Assembly: GCF_001618385.1 (NCBI RefSeq)
Contig: NZ_BDCR01000004.1
Location: forward strand, 992,001-1,056,000
Direction: 5' to 3'
DNA length: 64,000 nt
Origin: Paludibacter jiangxiensis
GTDB lineage: Bacteria; Bacteroidota; Bacteroidia; Bacteroidales; Paludibacteraceae
The position numbers and the translations under genes are program-made. The notes under the pieces are model-generated. The model was not told the origin of the DNA, searched no databases, and saw only the letters and a program-made list of their open reading frames with translations. The stretch's first letter is position 1. Each line of letters begins with the position of its first letter. Shown here one piece after another: positions 21,905-31,189 of the stretch.

Positions 21905-24232
21905 CTAAAATCCGTTCATCACCTGCACATCCGATTTTCGTTCTGCAGGCAACACTTCCAGCTTTTTCAGTTTTCCGTCTTCAACGGTTGCTTCAACAGT
22001 GGTATTGTATGGTGCATGCAATTTGAAATGAACATTCCGGCTTTTCGGCCAGGCAGGCAAAAGGTAAATTTTCTTTCCGTCCACCTGCATCAACATTTCC
22101 TGCAGGCCTATCATGCCGCTGCCTCCCCAGTTGTGGTCGGGAGTCCAGTCAAAACCAGGACCCCAGAACGAAGGGAAACGTCGGGGTGAATCGCCCAGTT
22201 TTTGTTGCAGCAGCGTATCGGCAGCCTCGGTCAATCCCAATCGTGCCGCCCAGATATTATCCTGTTTCCAGCCCTTCGGACTGCGGAATTTTTTCACAAT
22301 CGGATCGTAGTTCCATGTATTTATCGCAACATCCAGATCGGGTTTACCCACGCCGTACATTCCCCAGGGAAACACAGGGTAAAGCTGTGGAGACTCTTCG
22401 TTTTGCACCCGCATCCATGCTCTGGCCGGAGCAATGGTCTTATGCCCGTCAAACTCTGCGAACTCGATAGGTGGTATGCGTTGCAAGAAACCGCTCCATG
22501 CCTTACGTTCGTCAGCGCTCAGGTATTTATCGGGCAGCTCCAGCAAACGGGAAGTAACGGTTTTCAGGGCTGCAATAGTGGAAGATGCATTATACGCCAT
22601 CTTAAAAGTTTCGGCTCCCGAACCGGGATAGAGTACCAGATGCCCGTTATCATCAAGCGCTTTTGCACCACGCTGTTTGGCCAGATATTGGTAATGTTCG
22701 TCGAAAAAAGTGAGACAGCTTCTTATCAACGGCAGATATTCGGTAATGTCAGCTCCGGTATAACGCTCTTTCTCCAGAATCATAAAACAGAATTCGAGCG
22801 AGGTATCCCAAAGATATTCGAGCCAGGCATTGTATTCCATTCCCTTATCATAGTTTTCGGGACGTTTCCAGCCATATTCTGCGCTATTGGGTAATCCGAA
22901 ATTTTCGATCTGTTCGGTAAAGCAAGCGCCTTTGTGTCCCCAATAAACCTCGCTACGCAACTCGGCATTGCCCAGCATATTTTTATAGTAATCAAACTGA
23001 GGCTTCATCATCTCAAAATCGCCGTTTTTGAGGAATGGGAAATAGACCAAACGCTGATTCTGAGCCGTCATCAGACCTCCGCACCAATTGCGGAAATCGG
23101 GAGTGTACTGCTTCTTTGGATCTGTAAACGCAGCATCGTAGGTAAACAATCCGCCATTAAATTTGGTAGGAGCCGAACCAAAGGCATTGCAACCCAACTG
23201 ATAACGGAACAACTCAAAATTGCGCAATACTGATTCCTCTTTGGAGATGGCTCCGGTAGCCGTTCCTTCAATAAAGCTACGGTTCCAGAAATCGTTCCAC
23301 CAAACGCGGGTTTTGGCAAGAGCTGTTTTGGCATTCTTATCGCGATCAGTTTTGGCCGCTTCCAGCCCGCTTTGCCACGCCTTGACATCAGGCGTTTGAA
23401 GCGTATGAAGTGTCAGGGTGATCTCTTGATTTTTGACTGGTTTATCACTTTTCAGTACCCAGCCTTTGAAATTGGCATCCACGTAACGACCGCTCGTCAT
23501 TCCGGCGGGCGACATTCCTTTTCCCTCGAAGCATCCACCAAACGTCAGGTTCTTCAATGGATTGTACATTTTGTCTTTATAAGCCCACAACCCTTGCTGG
23601 CGAACAGTAATGTCAAATACCGTGCTATCCAGATTGTGGTGAAAGAACTCTACTCCTTTGCCCCGGAAAGCAATACTGTCGCGTTGGGTAGTTATATTCT
23701 TAACCGGACCCCATTTCAATGAGTTGGCAAAATTCTCGCCCGACTTCTGCAAGTAGTTTTCGTAACGCCAGCTTTCATATACAGCCTCGGTCGTTACCGG
23801 CTTGTCGGCGTTCACCGACACATGCACCACTGGCCGCATCACATCGACCCACAAATTGATTTTAGCCGAAACAGCTTTATTCTTGCCGGTAATTTCGACA
23901 TAGCCTTCATGCAGTTTTAATTCCTGGCGAAACTCACCGTTTTCGAATGGATTGGGAGAGAGTTTCACCCGTACGCGCCCCAGTTTTAGAAAACCGTTAT
24001 TTTCATCAAAAGTGCCACTTCGGGAAACATAAAAGAGCAGATCGCCATTTTCGACCCACACGTTCAGTCCAATATCGTGACCACCGCAAGGCATCGATTC
24101 GGAGGAGTTTTTACTCTGCGTAGTCCACACCACGTTGTAGCGGTCGAGGCTTTTGGGCTGAGCAGATGCGAGCAACGGCAGTAAAAAAACACAAATAAAT
24201 AATAAAACGTTATAGCAAGAAAACTTGTTCAT
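21905..24232 (-). CDS. DUF5703-domain secreted glycoside-hydrolase-like protein
   Basis: 775 aa with signal peptide (cleavage near LLASAQPKS). The N-terminal 280 residues match the DUF5703 pattern (SLDRYNVVWTTQSKNSSESM, then GGHDIGLNVWVENGDLLFYV), a beta-sandwich found at the front of (alpha/alpha)6-barrel glycosidases. The barrel follows from about 320, with FRYQLGCNAFGSAPTKFNGG, NQRLVYFPFLKNGDF, and an RAWMRVQNEE segment. It is probably an exo-glycosidase for a decorated side chain, since it is co-encoded with deacetylases. Substrate and catalytic residues cannot be assigned from sequence. Confidence 0.8.
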   Translation of the reverse strand: MNKFSCYNVLLFICVFLLPLLASAQPKSLDRYNVVWTTQSKNSSESMPCGGHDIGLNVWVENGDLLFYVSRSGTFDENNGFLKLGRVRVKLSPNPFENGEFRQELKLHEGYVEITGKNKAVSAKINLWVDVMRPVVHVSVNADKPVTTEAVYESWRYENYLQKSGENFANSLKWGPVKNITTQRDSIAFRGKGVEFFHHNLDSTVFDITVRQQGLWAYKDKMYNPLKNLTFGGCFEGKGMSPAGMTSGRYVDANFKGWVLKSDKPVKNQEITLTLHTLQTPDVKAWQSGLEAAKTDRDKNAKTALAKTRVWWNDFWNRSFIEGTATGAISKEESVLRNFELFRYQLGCNAFGSAPTKFNGGLFTYDAAFTDPKKQYTPDFRNWCGGLMTAQNQRLVYFPFLKNGDFEMMKPQFDYYKNMLGNAELRSEVYWGHKGACFTEQIENFGLPNSAEYGWKRPENYDKGMEYNAWLEYLWDTSLEFCFMILEKERYTGADITEYLPLIRSCLTFFDEHYQYLAKQRGAKALDDNGHLVLYPGSGAETFKMAYNASSTIAALKTVTSRLLELPDKYLSADERKAWSGFLQRIPPIEFAEFDGHKTIAPARAWMRVQNEESPQLYPVFPWGMYGVGKPDLDVAINTWNYDPIVKKFRSPKGWKQDNIWAARLGLTEAADTLLQQKLGDSPRRFPSFWGPGFDWTPDHNWGGSGMIGLQEMLMQVDGKKIYLLPAWPKSRNVHFKLHAPYNTTVEATVEDGKLKKLEVLPAERKSDVQVMNGF

Positions 24233-24412
24233 AATTACTGTTACTTATTGTACTATACTTTATATAAATAGATTATACCCAAACCCATAAGATTTCAGGG
24301 CAATTTTATTGATCTTTCAAAATTAGCGAAACCCAGCGACATTGCAGTGAAAACTTCAATAAACAGCATCTGTTGAAACAAGCGGATTGTATACCATTAC
24401 TCTAACTGACAT

Positions 24413-25645
24413 TCATTTCAACTTGACGAGATAAAAATCATGTGTCCCGCTTAATCGTCCGTAAAGATCAAAGCCGGTCAACCCGACGTGATAAATATTC
24501 CCCAGTCGATCGATAGTCACATTCTTGCCCGAAGCATCTCCATTAACACCCTCCGGAATTATTTTCTTTTCCCAAATAAGCTTACCATCACCGCTATACA
24601 TCCTAACAAATGCATTTGCAGGAGGAAGATTCATCACACCACTAACGAGAAAATTATCGCCAAGCAGCTTACTGCTGCAAATTCCTTTAACCGAGTCATG
24701 TTTGTCTGTACCAAACTGTTTATCCCACAATATTTCACCCTTCCGGTTTAATTTTACCAGAAAACAATCGCCTTCTCCCAATTGCGAAGATGCCAGATTG
24801 CCTGCTGTTGTCCCTCCGAGGTAAATATTATCCTGATTATCAACCATCAAACAAGTTGGAATATCGAAAGACTCAGTACCTAATTGAGCGAATGTAATTG
24901 GTTTTCCCTGCTCGTCCAACCTGCAAATAAAACAATCCATCATTCCTTTATTTGAAGAGATCAGGTTTCCAAAAGTGCGACCTGCAAGGTAAATCCGTCC
25001 TGCGTTATCCTGAGCCAGACAGTCTCCGCCATCGCGCAAACTGGTGCCAAACTGTTGTACATAAACAAGCCGCCCTCCGGAAGTCAGTTTCATCACAAAA
25101 GCATCTTCATTTCCCTGGGATGTAGAACCCAACTTACCGAAAGTAGATCCGGTAACATAAACCGACTGATCTTTGGAGACCAGAATTCCCAACCCGATAT
25201 CGATACTGTCGGTTCCAAATTGTTTAATCCACAATTGCTTGCCCTTTGATGAAAATTTTGCAACAAAAACATCTTCCTTCCCGAATTTCTTTTCACCCAA
25301 AACGCCATCAGTAGTACCCGTAATGTAGATATTACCGGCATCATCCATAGCCGAACCCTGAATATCATCGTCCTGATCAGAACCGAACTGACTTGACCAC
25401 AACAGATTTCCTTTTCCATCTATTTTAGAGATAAATCCGTCTTTTTTACCAAAAGAACGCTCACCCATCTTGCCATCGGTATAACCCGTCACATAAACAT
25501 TGCCGAAACGATCAATCATGTGATTGCGAACATAAACCTCTTTATCACAACCATATTGCTTACCCCAAATCAAATTAACTGAAGACTGTGCAGACCCGAA
25601 ATAACAGGCAAGAGATAAACATACAGTCATTAGCCCTTTTCTCAT
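24413..25645 (-). CDS. SBBP-repeat beta-propeller protein, secreted
   Basis: About seven repeats of near 50 residues follow a signal peptide. Each repeat has the form GxxDxFxxKxxxxGxxxWxxQFGTxxxDxxxxxxxDxxGNxYxxGxT (for example GNIYITGTTDG and GNVYVTGYTDG), the seven-bladed-propeller repeat called SBBP. I favour the ATG at 25645, where MRKGLMTVCLSLACYFGSAQ is a compact signal peptide (410 aa). The frame is open to 25747 through a shared DNA element that is probably leader, not protein. Function is unknown; binding of polysaccharide or protein is possible. It sits at the end of the polysaccharide locus. Confidence 0.8.
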   Translation of the reverse strand: MRKGLMTVCLSLACYFGSAQSSVNLIWGKQYGCDKEVYVRNHMIDRFGNVYVTGYTDGKMGERSFGKKDGFISKIDGKGNLLWSSQFGSDQDDDIQGSAMDDAGNIYITGTTDGVLGEKKFGKEDVFVAKFSSKGKQLWIKQFGTDSIDIGLGILVSKDQSVYVTGSTFGKLGSTSQGNEDAFVMKLTSGGRLVYVQQFGTSLRDGGDCLAQDNAGRIYLAGRTFGNLISSNKGMMDCFICRLDEQGKPITFAQLGTESFDIPTCLMVDNQDNIYLGGTTAGNLASSQLGEGDCFLVKLNRKGEILWDKQFGTDKHDSVKGICSSKLLGDNFLVSGVMNLPPANAFVRMYSGDGKLIWEKKIIPEGVNGDASGKNVTIDRLGNIYHVGLTGFDLYGRLSGTHDFYLVKLK

Positions 25646-25666
25646 CCACGCAAAACTAGTTTTAGA

Positions 25667-25735
25667 TGGCCGGACGTAACTCGCATGACATTGTTCATCC
25701 GTGTTTGTGTCTTTTACAAAACATGCTCGATTCAT
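25667..25735 (-). repeat. Copy 2 of the DNA element shared with the GH43 gene
   Basis: Block 1 is 25735-25717 and block 2 (CATGCGAGTT) 25687-25678, followed by TCCG. They match 9359-9377 and 9409-9418, but with 2 nt less between them. In this gene the element lies entirely upstream of the favoured start at 25645, which supports a leader role. Confidence 0.7.
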
Positions 25736-25857
25736 GATGATTTTCATTTGACCAAATATTTAAAGATTAAAAAGAGAATCAAAGAACAGTAAATAAAATA
25801 ACGTTAAGGATTCATTCGTCATTTATTCTTTACGAACACTACAATCAATCATCCACA

Positions 25858-25929
25858 TCAGGAGCGTCGCTCCGTTGTCTTGGTAGAAATGCCACGTCAC
25901 ACAGATTCGGAGGGGCAGAGCCCTGATGT
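25858..25929. repeat. REP-like palindromic unit pair
   Basis: ATCAGGAGC-gtc-GCTCC at 25858-25873 and GGGGCAGAGCCCTGAT at 25913-25928 form two small hairpins, and their outer ATCAGG/CCTGAT ends are inverted. This resembles an interspersed repeat and lies in the gap before an unrelated gene. Confidence 0.5.
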
Positions 25930-25959
25930 CTAAAAAATGACCTGAATTGGGGAAATATA

Positions 25960-26601
25960 TCAGGTTGTTCGTCTTGTTTTTTCTGTGTAAAACATAATTA
26001 ATTCGGCGGCTCTCAGCTTGCTAATAGCCCAATTGCCCAATTGCAGTTTATTCAATTTATTAAGAACGTCCGTATAGATGTCTTCAAAACGAATATCTTG
26101 TATAATATCTTGTAATGCTTTCAAATAGGCACGATAATTCTGTTCTTTTTCAATTCCATAAGTTGATATTATCTTATCGACAGTCTCATTTTTTGTTCGT
26201 CTAATATAGAAAAACACTTTACTATCCCAAATAGCATAAACTTCAGGATTTATAAAATGAAGCAATTTAGAGGTACCCACCATCGAGTTATTGACACACT
26301 CTTTGATTGTTTTAAGCTCATCTTCCTTCAAAAGAGATCCAGCTCTGACACGATTCAATAATTCAAGAACTTTTTTGCTATTTCCCGTATTCAAAGTCAA
26401 TATAGTAGGCATCCATCCATACACGAAATGAGCCGCAATTATCAGATGTTCTTTTGTTATTTCGCCTGTGATTTGTTTGAAATAATTTACAAAAATAGGA
26501 TAAGATTCCAAGTAAGATTTTTCATCTGTTTTCAAGCAATCAGGATGAAAATGCTTTGCATCTCGTTCAATTCTCTCAAGGTTTAATCCGGAAAAATCCA
26601 T
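25960..26601 (-). CDS. Cytoplasmic protein of unknown function
   Basis: 213 aa, no signal peptide or membrane segment, mostly helical and AT-rich compared with the flanking enzyme genes. The segment SKLLHFINPEVYAIWDSKVFF recalls helix-hairpin-helix DNA-glycosylase-like folds in which a conserved Asp follows the INP turn; this is a weak resemblance, not a family call. It stands alone between the polysaccharide locus and the fucose operon, next to a palindromic repeat, which suggests acquired DNA. A role in DNA handling or defence is possible but unproven. Confidence 0.6.
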   Translation of the reverse strand: MDFSGLNLERIERDAKHFHPDCLKTDEKSYLESYPIFVNYFKQITGEITKEHLIIAAHFVYGWMPTILTLNTGNSKKVLELLNRVRAGSLLKEDELKTIKECVNNSMVGTSKLLHFINPEVYAIWDSKVFFYIRRTKNETVDKIISTYGIEKEQNYRAYLKALQDIIQDIRFEDIYTDVLNKLNKLQLGNWAISKLRAAELIMFYTEKTRRTT

Positions 26602-26635
26602 AACATTGATTTATAGATTATTATTTGGTCGCTAT

Positions 26636-26679
26636 AAAAACACAAAGCCTCCATCTTCAGATAGAGGCTTTGTGTTTTT
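26636..26679 (-). terminator. Terminator of the fucose operon
   Basis: A 16-bp perfect stem (26636-26651 with 26664-26679) containing CACAAAGCCTC, with A5/T5 flanks, lies 14 bp after the dehydrogenase stop. It could also serve plus-strand transcripts. Confidence 0.85.
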
Positions 26680-26692
26680 GCCATCCGTATCT

Positions 26693-27709
26693 TCAGAATT
26701 TCACAAAGATACGAAAAACTTTGCCCGGGTCGGATTGCCAGTGTTTCATGGCTTCTTGTGCCTGTTCGGGTTCGTAGATGCCGCTGATGAGCTCTTCTTT
26801 CGGACAGGTACCGCGTTTCATGTATTCGATCACAGCACGGAAATCTTCGGGCATGGCGTTGCGCGACCCGCGAATATCGAGTTCTTTCTGCACGAAATAT
26901 TTGGTTTCGAAAGCAATTTCAGTCTTGGCATAACCGATGCACACCACGCGACCAGTGAAGGCGACTTCGCTGATTGCCATTTGGTAAGTAGGAGGTGCTC
27001 CCACGGCTTCGATCACCACGTCAGGACCGGCATTGTTGGTAATGGTCTGCAAGCGGGCGTGTACATCTTCCGTTTTGGAATTGATGGTATAAGCCGCACC
27101 CAAACGTTTTGCCAAAGCCAGTTTGCTGTCATCCACATCAACGGCAATAACACGGGCACCACGCAAGGCCGAACGCACAATTGCTCCTACCCCGATCATA
27201 CCACAACCGATCACCATCACCACGTCGAGGTCGGTAACCTGAGCGCGCGATACGGCGTGAAAACCGACACTCATCGGTTCTACCAGCGCAAAATCACGGG
27301 GAGTAATTTCCGCATCGGGAATCACCTTACCCCATGGAACGGAAATGTATTCGCTCATGGCACCATCGCGTTGCACGCCGAAGGTTTGATTGAACTGGCA
27401 GGCATTGGGACGGCCGTTACGACACGAAGGACAACTGCCGCAAGCGGTGTATGGATTGACTGTACAGGAAACTCCCGGTTGGATATGCGCAGGAACACCT
27501 TCGCCTACGGCTTCGATGACCGCACCAATTTCGTGACCCGGAATAACGGGCAGTTTTACCATCGGGTTTTTACCTAAGTAGGTATTGAGGTCGGAGCCGC
27601 AAAAGCCCACATAACACAATTTCACCAGTACTTCTCCTGCTTTCAGAGCCGGTTTTTCTACCGAGACGACTTTCATCTCACCAGCCTGAACAATTTGTAA
27701 AGCTTTCAT
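26693..27709 (-). CDS. Zinc-dependent medium-chain alcohol/polyol dehydrogenase
   Basis: 338 aa from the ATG at 27709. Catalytic zinc ligands are in CGSDL and GHEIGAVIEAVG, structural-zinc cysteines in CGSCPSCRNGRPNAC, and the NAD-binding motif is VIGCGMIGVGAI. It resembles sorbitol/threonine/galactonate dehydrogenases. As last gene of an operon with a FucP-type permease, a sugar dehydrogenase and a lactonase, it probably oxidises a hydroxyl of L-fuconate or a downstream intermediate. Its exact step is not established by sequence. Confidence 0.85.
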   Translation of the reverse strand: MKALQIVQAGEMKVVSVEKPALKAGEVLVKLCYVGFCGSDLNTYLGKNPMVKLPVIPGHEIGAVIEAVGEGVPAHIQPGVSCTVNPYTACGSCPSCRNGRPNACQFNQTFGVQRDGAMSEYISVPWGKVIPDAEITPRDFALVEPMSVGFHAVSRAQVTDLDVVMVIGCGMIGVGAIVRSALRGARVIAVDVDDSKLALAKRLGAAYTINSKTEDVHARLQTITNNAGPDVVIEAVGAPPTYQMAISEVAFTGRVVCIGYAKTEIAFETKYFVQKELDIRGSRNAMPEDFRAVIEYMKRGTCPKEELISGIYEPEQAQEAMKHWQSDPGKVFRIFVKF

Positions 27710-27746
27710 TTTCAAGAATTATATAAATGACACTATTTTTGAATGA

Positions 27747-29003
27747 TCAATCGACTACTTTGTAGCCTTTCCATCCGTAATAAGCACAAAATGCGAAACA
27801 AATCATCGGAATAACATAGGCAATATAATAAATCGCGCTATTCCGATCCATGATATATGCCGTCAACTGAGGCAAACAAGCATTCCCAACGATGGCCATC
27901 ACTAAGAAAGCCGAACCGCTCTTTGTATTTTTTCCCAGATCGGTCAATGCCAGCGAGAACTGTGTCGGATAGATAATTGACATAAAGAAGGCAATAGCCA
28001 ACATGGCATAAATGCCCACCATTCCGCCACAAACCATAATCACGATACAGAGCAACACATTCAACAATGCGTATGTAACCAGCATGTTTTGCGGGCGGAA
28101 TTTCACCATCAGCAATGTTCCGATCCAACGTCCGGAAAGGAACGCAAGCATGTATAAGCCAAAAAATGTAGTAGCAGTGCCTTCTGGCAATCCGGCATAT
28201 GTACAGCAATAAACCAAAAAGAGGCTGTTGATCGCCGTCTGTCCACCGTTATAGAAAAACTGTGCGATAACTCCCCAGCGCAAATGCGAACGTTTCAGCA
28301 CGTTGAAATCGATCAGTTTATCGTTCGATACTTCGCCTTCCACATGGTCACCTTCCTTGATTTTAGGCAATTTCGAGAAGATAAAAACAACGGCAATCAC
28401 AATCAGCACCGTTGCCAAAATCAGGTACGGCAGTTTCATCGCATCCGACTCCTGTTGTATGTAACCGGTCCATCCGCCGGGGAAATCAGTTGGCAGGGTT
28501 TCGCGGGTAAATTTATGTCCGCTCAGCACCAGTTTGCTCAGGAACATGGCCGAAATAAAAGCCCCCAGACCGTTGAACGATTGCGCCAGATTCAAGCGAC
28601 GGGGAGCCGTAGCCGGATCACCCAGCACCGTAACATACGGATTGGCGGCCGTTTCGAGGAAACACATGCCGGTGGCAATAATAAAGAAGATGCAAAGGTA
28701 AGCCCAATACTCTTTAATCATCACTCCGGGAAAGAACAACAGTCCACCGATGGCTGCCAGCACTAATCCGAAGATAATTCCAGATTTGTAGCTGTAGCGT
28801 TTCATAAACATGGCAATCGGGATCGGGAAGATAAAGTAGGCCAGCCAGTAAGCCGATTCGGTAAAGGAGGCTTCAAAAGTTGAGAGTTCGCATGTTTTCA
28901 TCAATTGCCGTATCATGGTAGGCAAAAGATTGCTGCTGATGGCCCAGATAAAAAAGAGGCTAAATATCAACAGCAGAGGCAAAGCATAAGGTCGTTTAGA
29001 CAT
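27747..29003 (-). CDS. fucP: FucP-type L-fucose:H+ symporter, MFS
   Basis: 418 aa from the ATG at 29003; an in-frame TTG at 29018 is less likely. About 12 membrane helices, beginning RPYALPLLLIFSLFFIWAI. The family mark FLETAANPYVTVLGDP, with the buried Glu typical of FucP, is present, as is LNLAQSFNGLGAF. It should carry L-fucose or a related deoxyhexose across the inner membrane. It is 8-37 bp from its neighbours, within the operon that starts with the GH29 fucosidase or the aldo/keto reductase. Confidence 0.9.
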   Translation of the reverse strand: MSKRPYALPLLLIFSLFFIWAISSNLLPTMIRQLMKTCELSTFEASFTESAYWLAYFIFPIPIAMFMKRYSYKSGIIFGLVLAAIGGLLFFPGVMIKEYWAYLCIFFIIATGMCFLETAANPYVTVLGDPATAPRRLNLAQSFNGLGAFISAMFLSKLVLSGHKFTRETLPTDFPGGWTGYIQQESDAMKLPYLILATVLIVIAVVFIFSKLPKIKEGDHVEGEVSNDKLIDFNVLKRSHLRWGVIAQFFYNGGQTAINSLFLVYCCTYAGLPEGTATTFFGLYMLAFLSGRWIGTLLMVKFRPQNMLVTYALLNVLLCIVIMVCGGMVGIYAMLAIAFFMSIIYPTQFSLALTDLGKNTKSGSAFLVMAIVGNACLPQLTAYIMDRNSAIYYIAYVIPMICFAFCAYYGWKGYKVVD

Positions 29004-29025
29004 AAAAAGGGTTTTCAATAAATGA

Positions 29026-29943
29026 TTATTCTGACATGTTTTTAATATAGGGTAACTCTACCAAGTCAGTAAAGCCATAGAACGATGCGGCATTTTTGCC
29101 CAGGAAGGCTTCTTTCTCTTCCTGACTCAACTCATCGGTTTTCAGTACAAAGTCATACGACATGCGGTAGGTAATGGCCGTGATGGTGCGCGGATAGTCC
29201 GAGCCCCACATCAGCTTCTCGATACCTACTTCGCCGGCAGCCTCTTTGATGGCTTTCACCGCTCCTTTGAACGGATAAAACTCGGAGTTGAAGAGCCAGG
29301 TAATGCCGCCCGATTCGATACGCACGTTCGGGTGACGCGCCAACCGGATTTGATCCAGCCAGTTGGGTTGAGTGACCATGCCGAAATGTCCGATAGCGAT
29401 CCGCAGTTTCGGAAACTCTTTGATGATCTCCTCCATCTCGGCCACCTGTTCGTTGCCGTCAGCCAAATCAACAGAAAAGAGCACATCGTTTTGTTCCATC
29501 AGGCGGAAAAGCTGCATCATCTCGTCGCAAGTTAGCCATACCCGTTTGTCGGACATAATCAACCGTCCGGCAGGTAGTTTGAGAGCGCCAAAACCTTGCT
29601 TAATCAACTCTTCTCCATGCTTCAGGTAGCCCGGCACACGGGCATCCACCATTCCGCAACAGAGAAAACGGTTCGGATATTTGTTCTGAACCTCCCTCAG
29701 GTAATCGTTCTGCAATCCGTCGATATATTCCTGCGTGATGACGGCGGCAGACACCTGCGCGTAGTCCATATTGGAGAGAAAAATCTCGGCAGTGTTGCGT
29801 CCGTCGATAATAAACGGGGGCACCATTTGCCGGATTTCGCCCATAAAGAGCGAGCGTCCGTTCTCCAGCGTCTTTATTTTCATTCCGTTCACCTCGGTAT
29901 CCTGATGAAGCCAAAGGTGAGCATGTGCATCGATAATTTGCAT
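29026..29943 (-). CDS. Amidohydrolase-family sugar lactonase (L-fuconolactonase-like)
   Basis: 305 aa, the size of the COG3618 lactonases. IDAHAHLWLH provides the metal-binding His-x-His; GHFGMV and WGSDYPRTI provide later ligands, ending with the catalytic Asp. Members hydrolyse L-fuconolactone or related 1,4-lactones. It lies directly after the L-galactose-dehydrogenase-like reductase, so lactone opening is the natural second step of oxidative L-fucose catabolism. A word-repeat element fills the gap before its start. Confidence 0.85.
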   Translation of the reverse strand: MQIIDAHAHLWLHQDTEVNGMKIKTLENGRSLFMGEIRQMVPPFIIDGRNTAEIFLSNMDYAQVSAAVITQEYIDGLQNDYLREVQNKYPNRFLCCGMVDARVPGYLKHGEELIKQGFGALKLPAGRLIMSDKRVWLTCDEMMQLFRLMEQNDVLFSVDLADGNEQVAEMEEIIKEFPKLRIAIGHFGMVTQPNWLDQIRLARHPNVRIESGGITWLFNSEFYPFKGAVKAIKEAAGEVGIEKLMWGSDYPRTITAITYRMSYDFVLKTDELSQEEKEAFLGKNAASFYGFTDLVELPYIKNMSE

Positions 29944-29944
29944 A

Positions 29945-30025
29945 AAAGCCAGTTAAAAGTTTCAAGTTCAAAGTTGAAGGTTTCTAGTTGACAACTAGCC
30001 ATCTCTCCACCTCACTATCTCACTG
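29945..30025 (-). repeat. Word-repeat intergenic element between dehydrogenase and lactonase
   Basis: Minus-strand reading: GAGATAGTGAGGTGGAGAGATGG-like purine words, an AGTTGTCAACT palindrome, then CAACTTTGAACTTGAAAC words ending at the start codon. AACTTGAAACTTTTAA (29968-29953) is shared exactly with the element at 21843-21858. Confidence 0.65.
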
Positions 30026-30026
30026 C

Positions 30027-30959
30027 TCAACTGTTAAGCCAGGTATCTCTGAATCTTGGTTCCAGTATTTCCTGTACCTCTTTCAATAGTTCTTCGTCTA
30101 AGGGTTCATTGACCCAGCGAATATTGTCGAGCACTGCTTCGGAACGGGTGGTACTGAAGAGTGTCGTTGCAATGCGTGGATTGGCAGCCGAGAATTTCAC
30201 GGCAAGTTGCTCAATTGATTTGCCTTTGCTTTGGCAGTGAGCCACAGCTTTGCGACACAGATCCTGCAAAGGTTTCGGAGCCGGATGCCATGCGGGAGCG
30301 CCGCGATCAGTCAGCAATCCCATCGAAAAGGGAGAAGCGTTGATTACACCGATACCTTTTTCTTTAAAATAGTCGAGATAATCGACCAACGCATCGTCGT
30401 TGAGACAGTAATGGCAAAACGAAAGTACGCTTTCCACCGTACCGGCCGGCACGTGATCGATCACATATTTAAAGTGACGGAGCGTCAGGTTGGTGATGCC
30501 CACGTGTTTCACAATGCCTTTATTGCGCAATTCCACCAAAGCAGGCAATGTTTCATTCACCACTTGATCGAGATCGGCAAATTCGATATCGTGCACATTA
30601 ATCAGGTCGATATAGTCCACGTTGAGGCGTTCCAGACTTTCGTAAACGCTTTCGGTAGCCCGTTGAGCCGAATAATCCCAGTAATTCACACCGTCTTTGC
30701 CGTAACGGCCTACTTTGGTCGACAGGTAAAATTTGCTGTGGTCGATCTCTTTCAGTGCTTTCCCCAAAACGACTTCCGCTTTCAAATGTCCGTAGTAAGG
30801 CGACACGTCGATAAAATTAATGCCGTTGTCAACCGCGGTATGAACCGCAGCAATGCCTGCCTCTTCTTTCAACGAATGAAAAACGCCACCCAGCGACGAA
30901 GCGCCGAAACTGATATTGGAGACTTTCATGCCGGTTTTCCCGATCTCTCTGTATTCCAT
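30027..30959 (-). CDS. Aldo/keto reductase, L-galactose/L-fucose dehydrogenase-like
   Basis: 310 aa. The sequence follows plant L-galactose dehydrogenase closely along its length: FGASSLGGVF, INFIDVSPYYGHLKAEVVLG, RLNVDYIDLINVHDIEF, SFCHYCLNDDALVDYL, ASPFSMGLLTDRGAPAWHPA. The AKR catalytic tetrad is Asp51, Tyr56, Lys82 and His123. L-fucose is 6-deoxy-L-galactose, so with GH29 and FucP beside it the likely reaction is NAD(P)-dependent oxidation of L-fucose to L-fuconolactone. Confidence 0.88.
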   Translation of the reverse strand: MEYREIGKTGMKVSNISFGASSLGGVFHSLKEEAGIAAVHTAVDNGINFIDVSPYYGHLKAEVVLGKALKEIDHSKFYLSTKVGRYGKDGVNYWDYSAQRATESVYESLERLNVDYIDLINVHDIEFADLDQVVNETLPALVELRNKGIVKHVGITNLTLRHFKYVIDHVPAGTVESVLSFCHYCLNDDALVDYLDYFKEKGIGVINASPFSMGLLTDRGAPAWHPAPKPLQDLCRKAVAHCQSKGKSIEQLAVKFSAANPRIATTLFSTTRSEAVLDNIRWVNEPLDEELLKEVQEILEPRFRDTWLNS

Positions 30960-31011
30960 ATTAATCTGTATATTAAATAATTATATTTGTTTGAATTTGG
31001 CTCAAATTCAT

Positions 31012-31165
31012 ATAACTCCGTCCTTTAGGGCGGAGTCAAAATGGGACGATTCCAATTTGGCTTTAGCCTTGACAAATGCAAGCTGATTATCTCGCCTTGG
31101 GTGTTATCATGGCTAAAGCCTAATAGTATTTCTTTTTTTAGCTCCGCCCTAAAGGACGGAGTTAT
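31012..31165. repeat. 154-bp composite inverted-repeat element inside the fucose operon
   Basis: The outer arms, 31014-31035 and 31142-31163, are exact reverse complements (22 nt) and each is itself near-palindromic (CTCCGTCC-ttta-GGGCGGAG). Inner units GGCTTTAGCC and GGCTAAAGCC form a second nested pair. It sits between the GH29 stop and the reductase start, so it is either transcribed or interrupts the operon. Confidence 0.7.
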
Positions 31166-31189
31166 TCGATATAGCTCGTTTCGTCGAAT

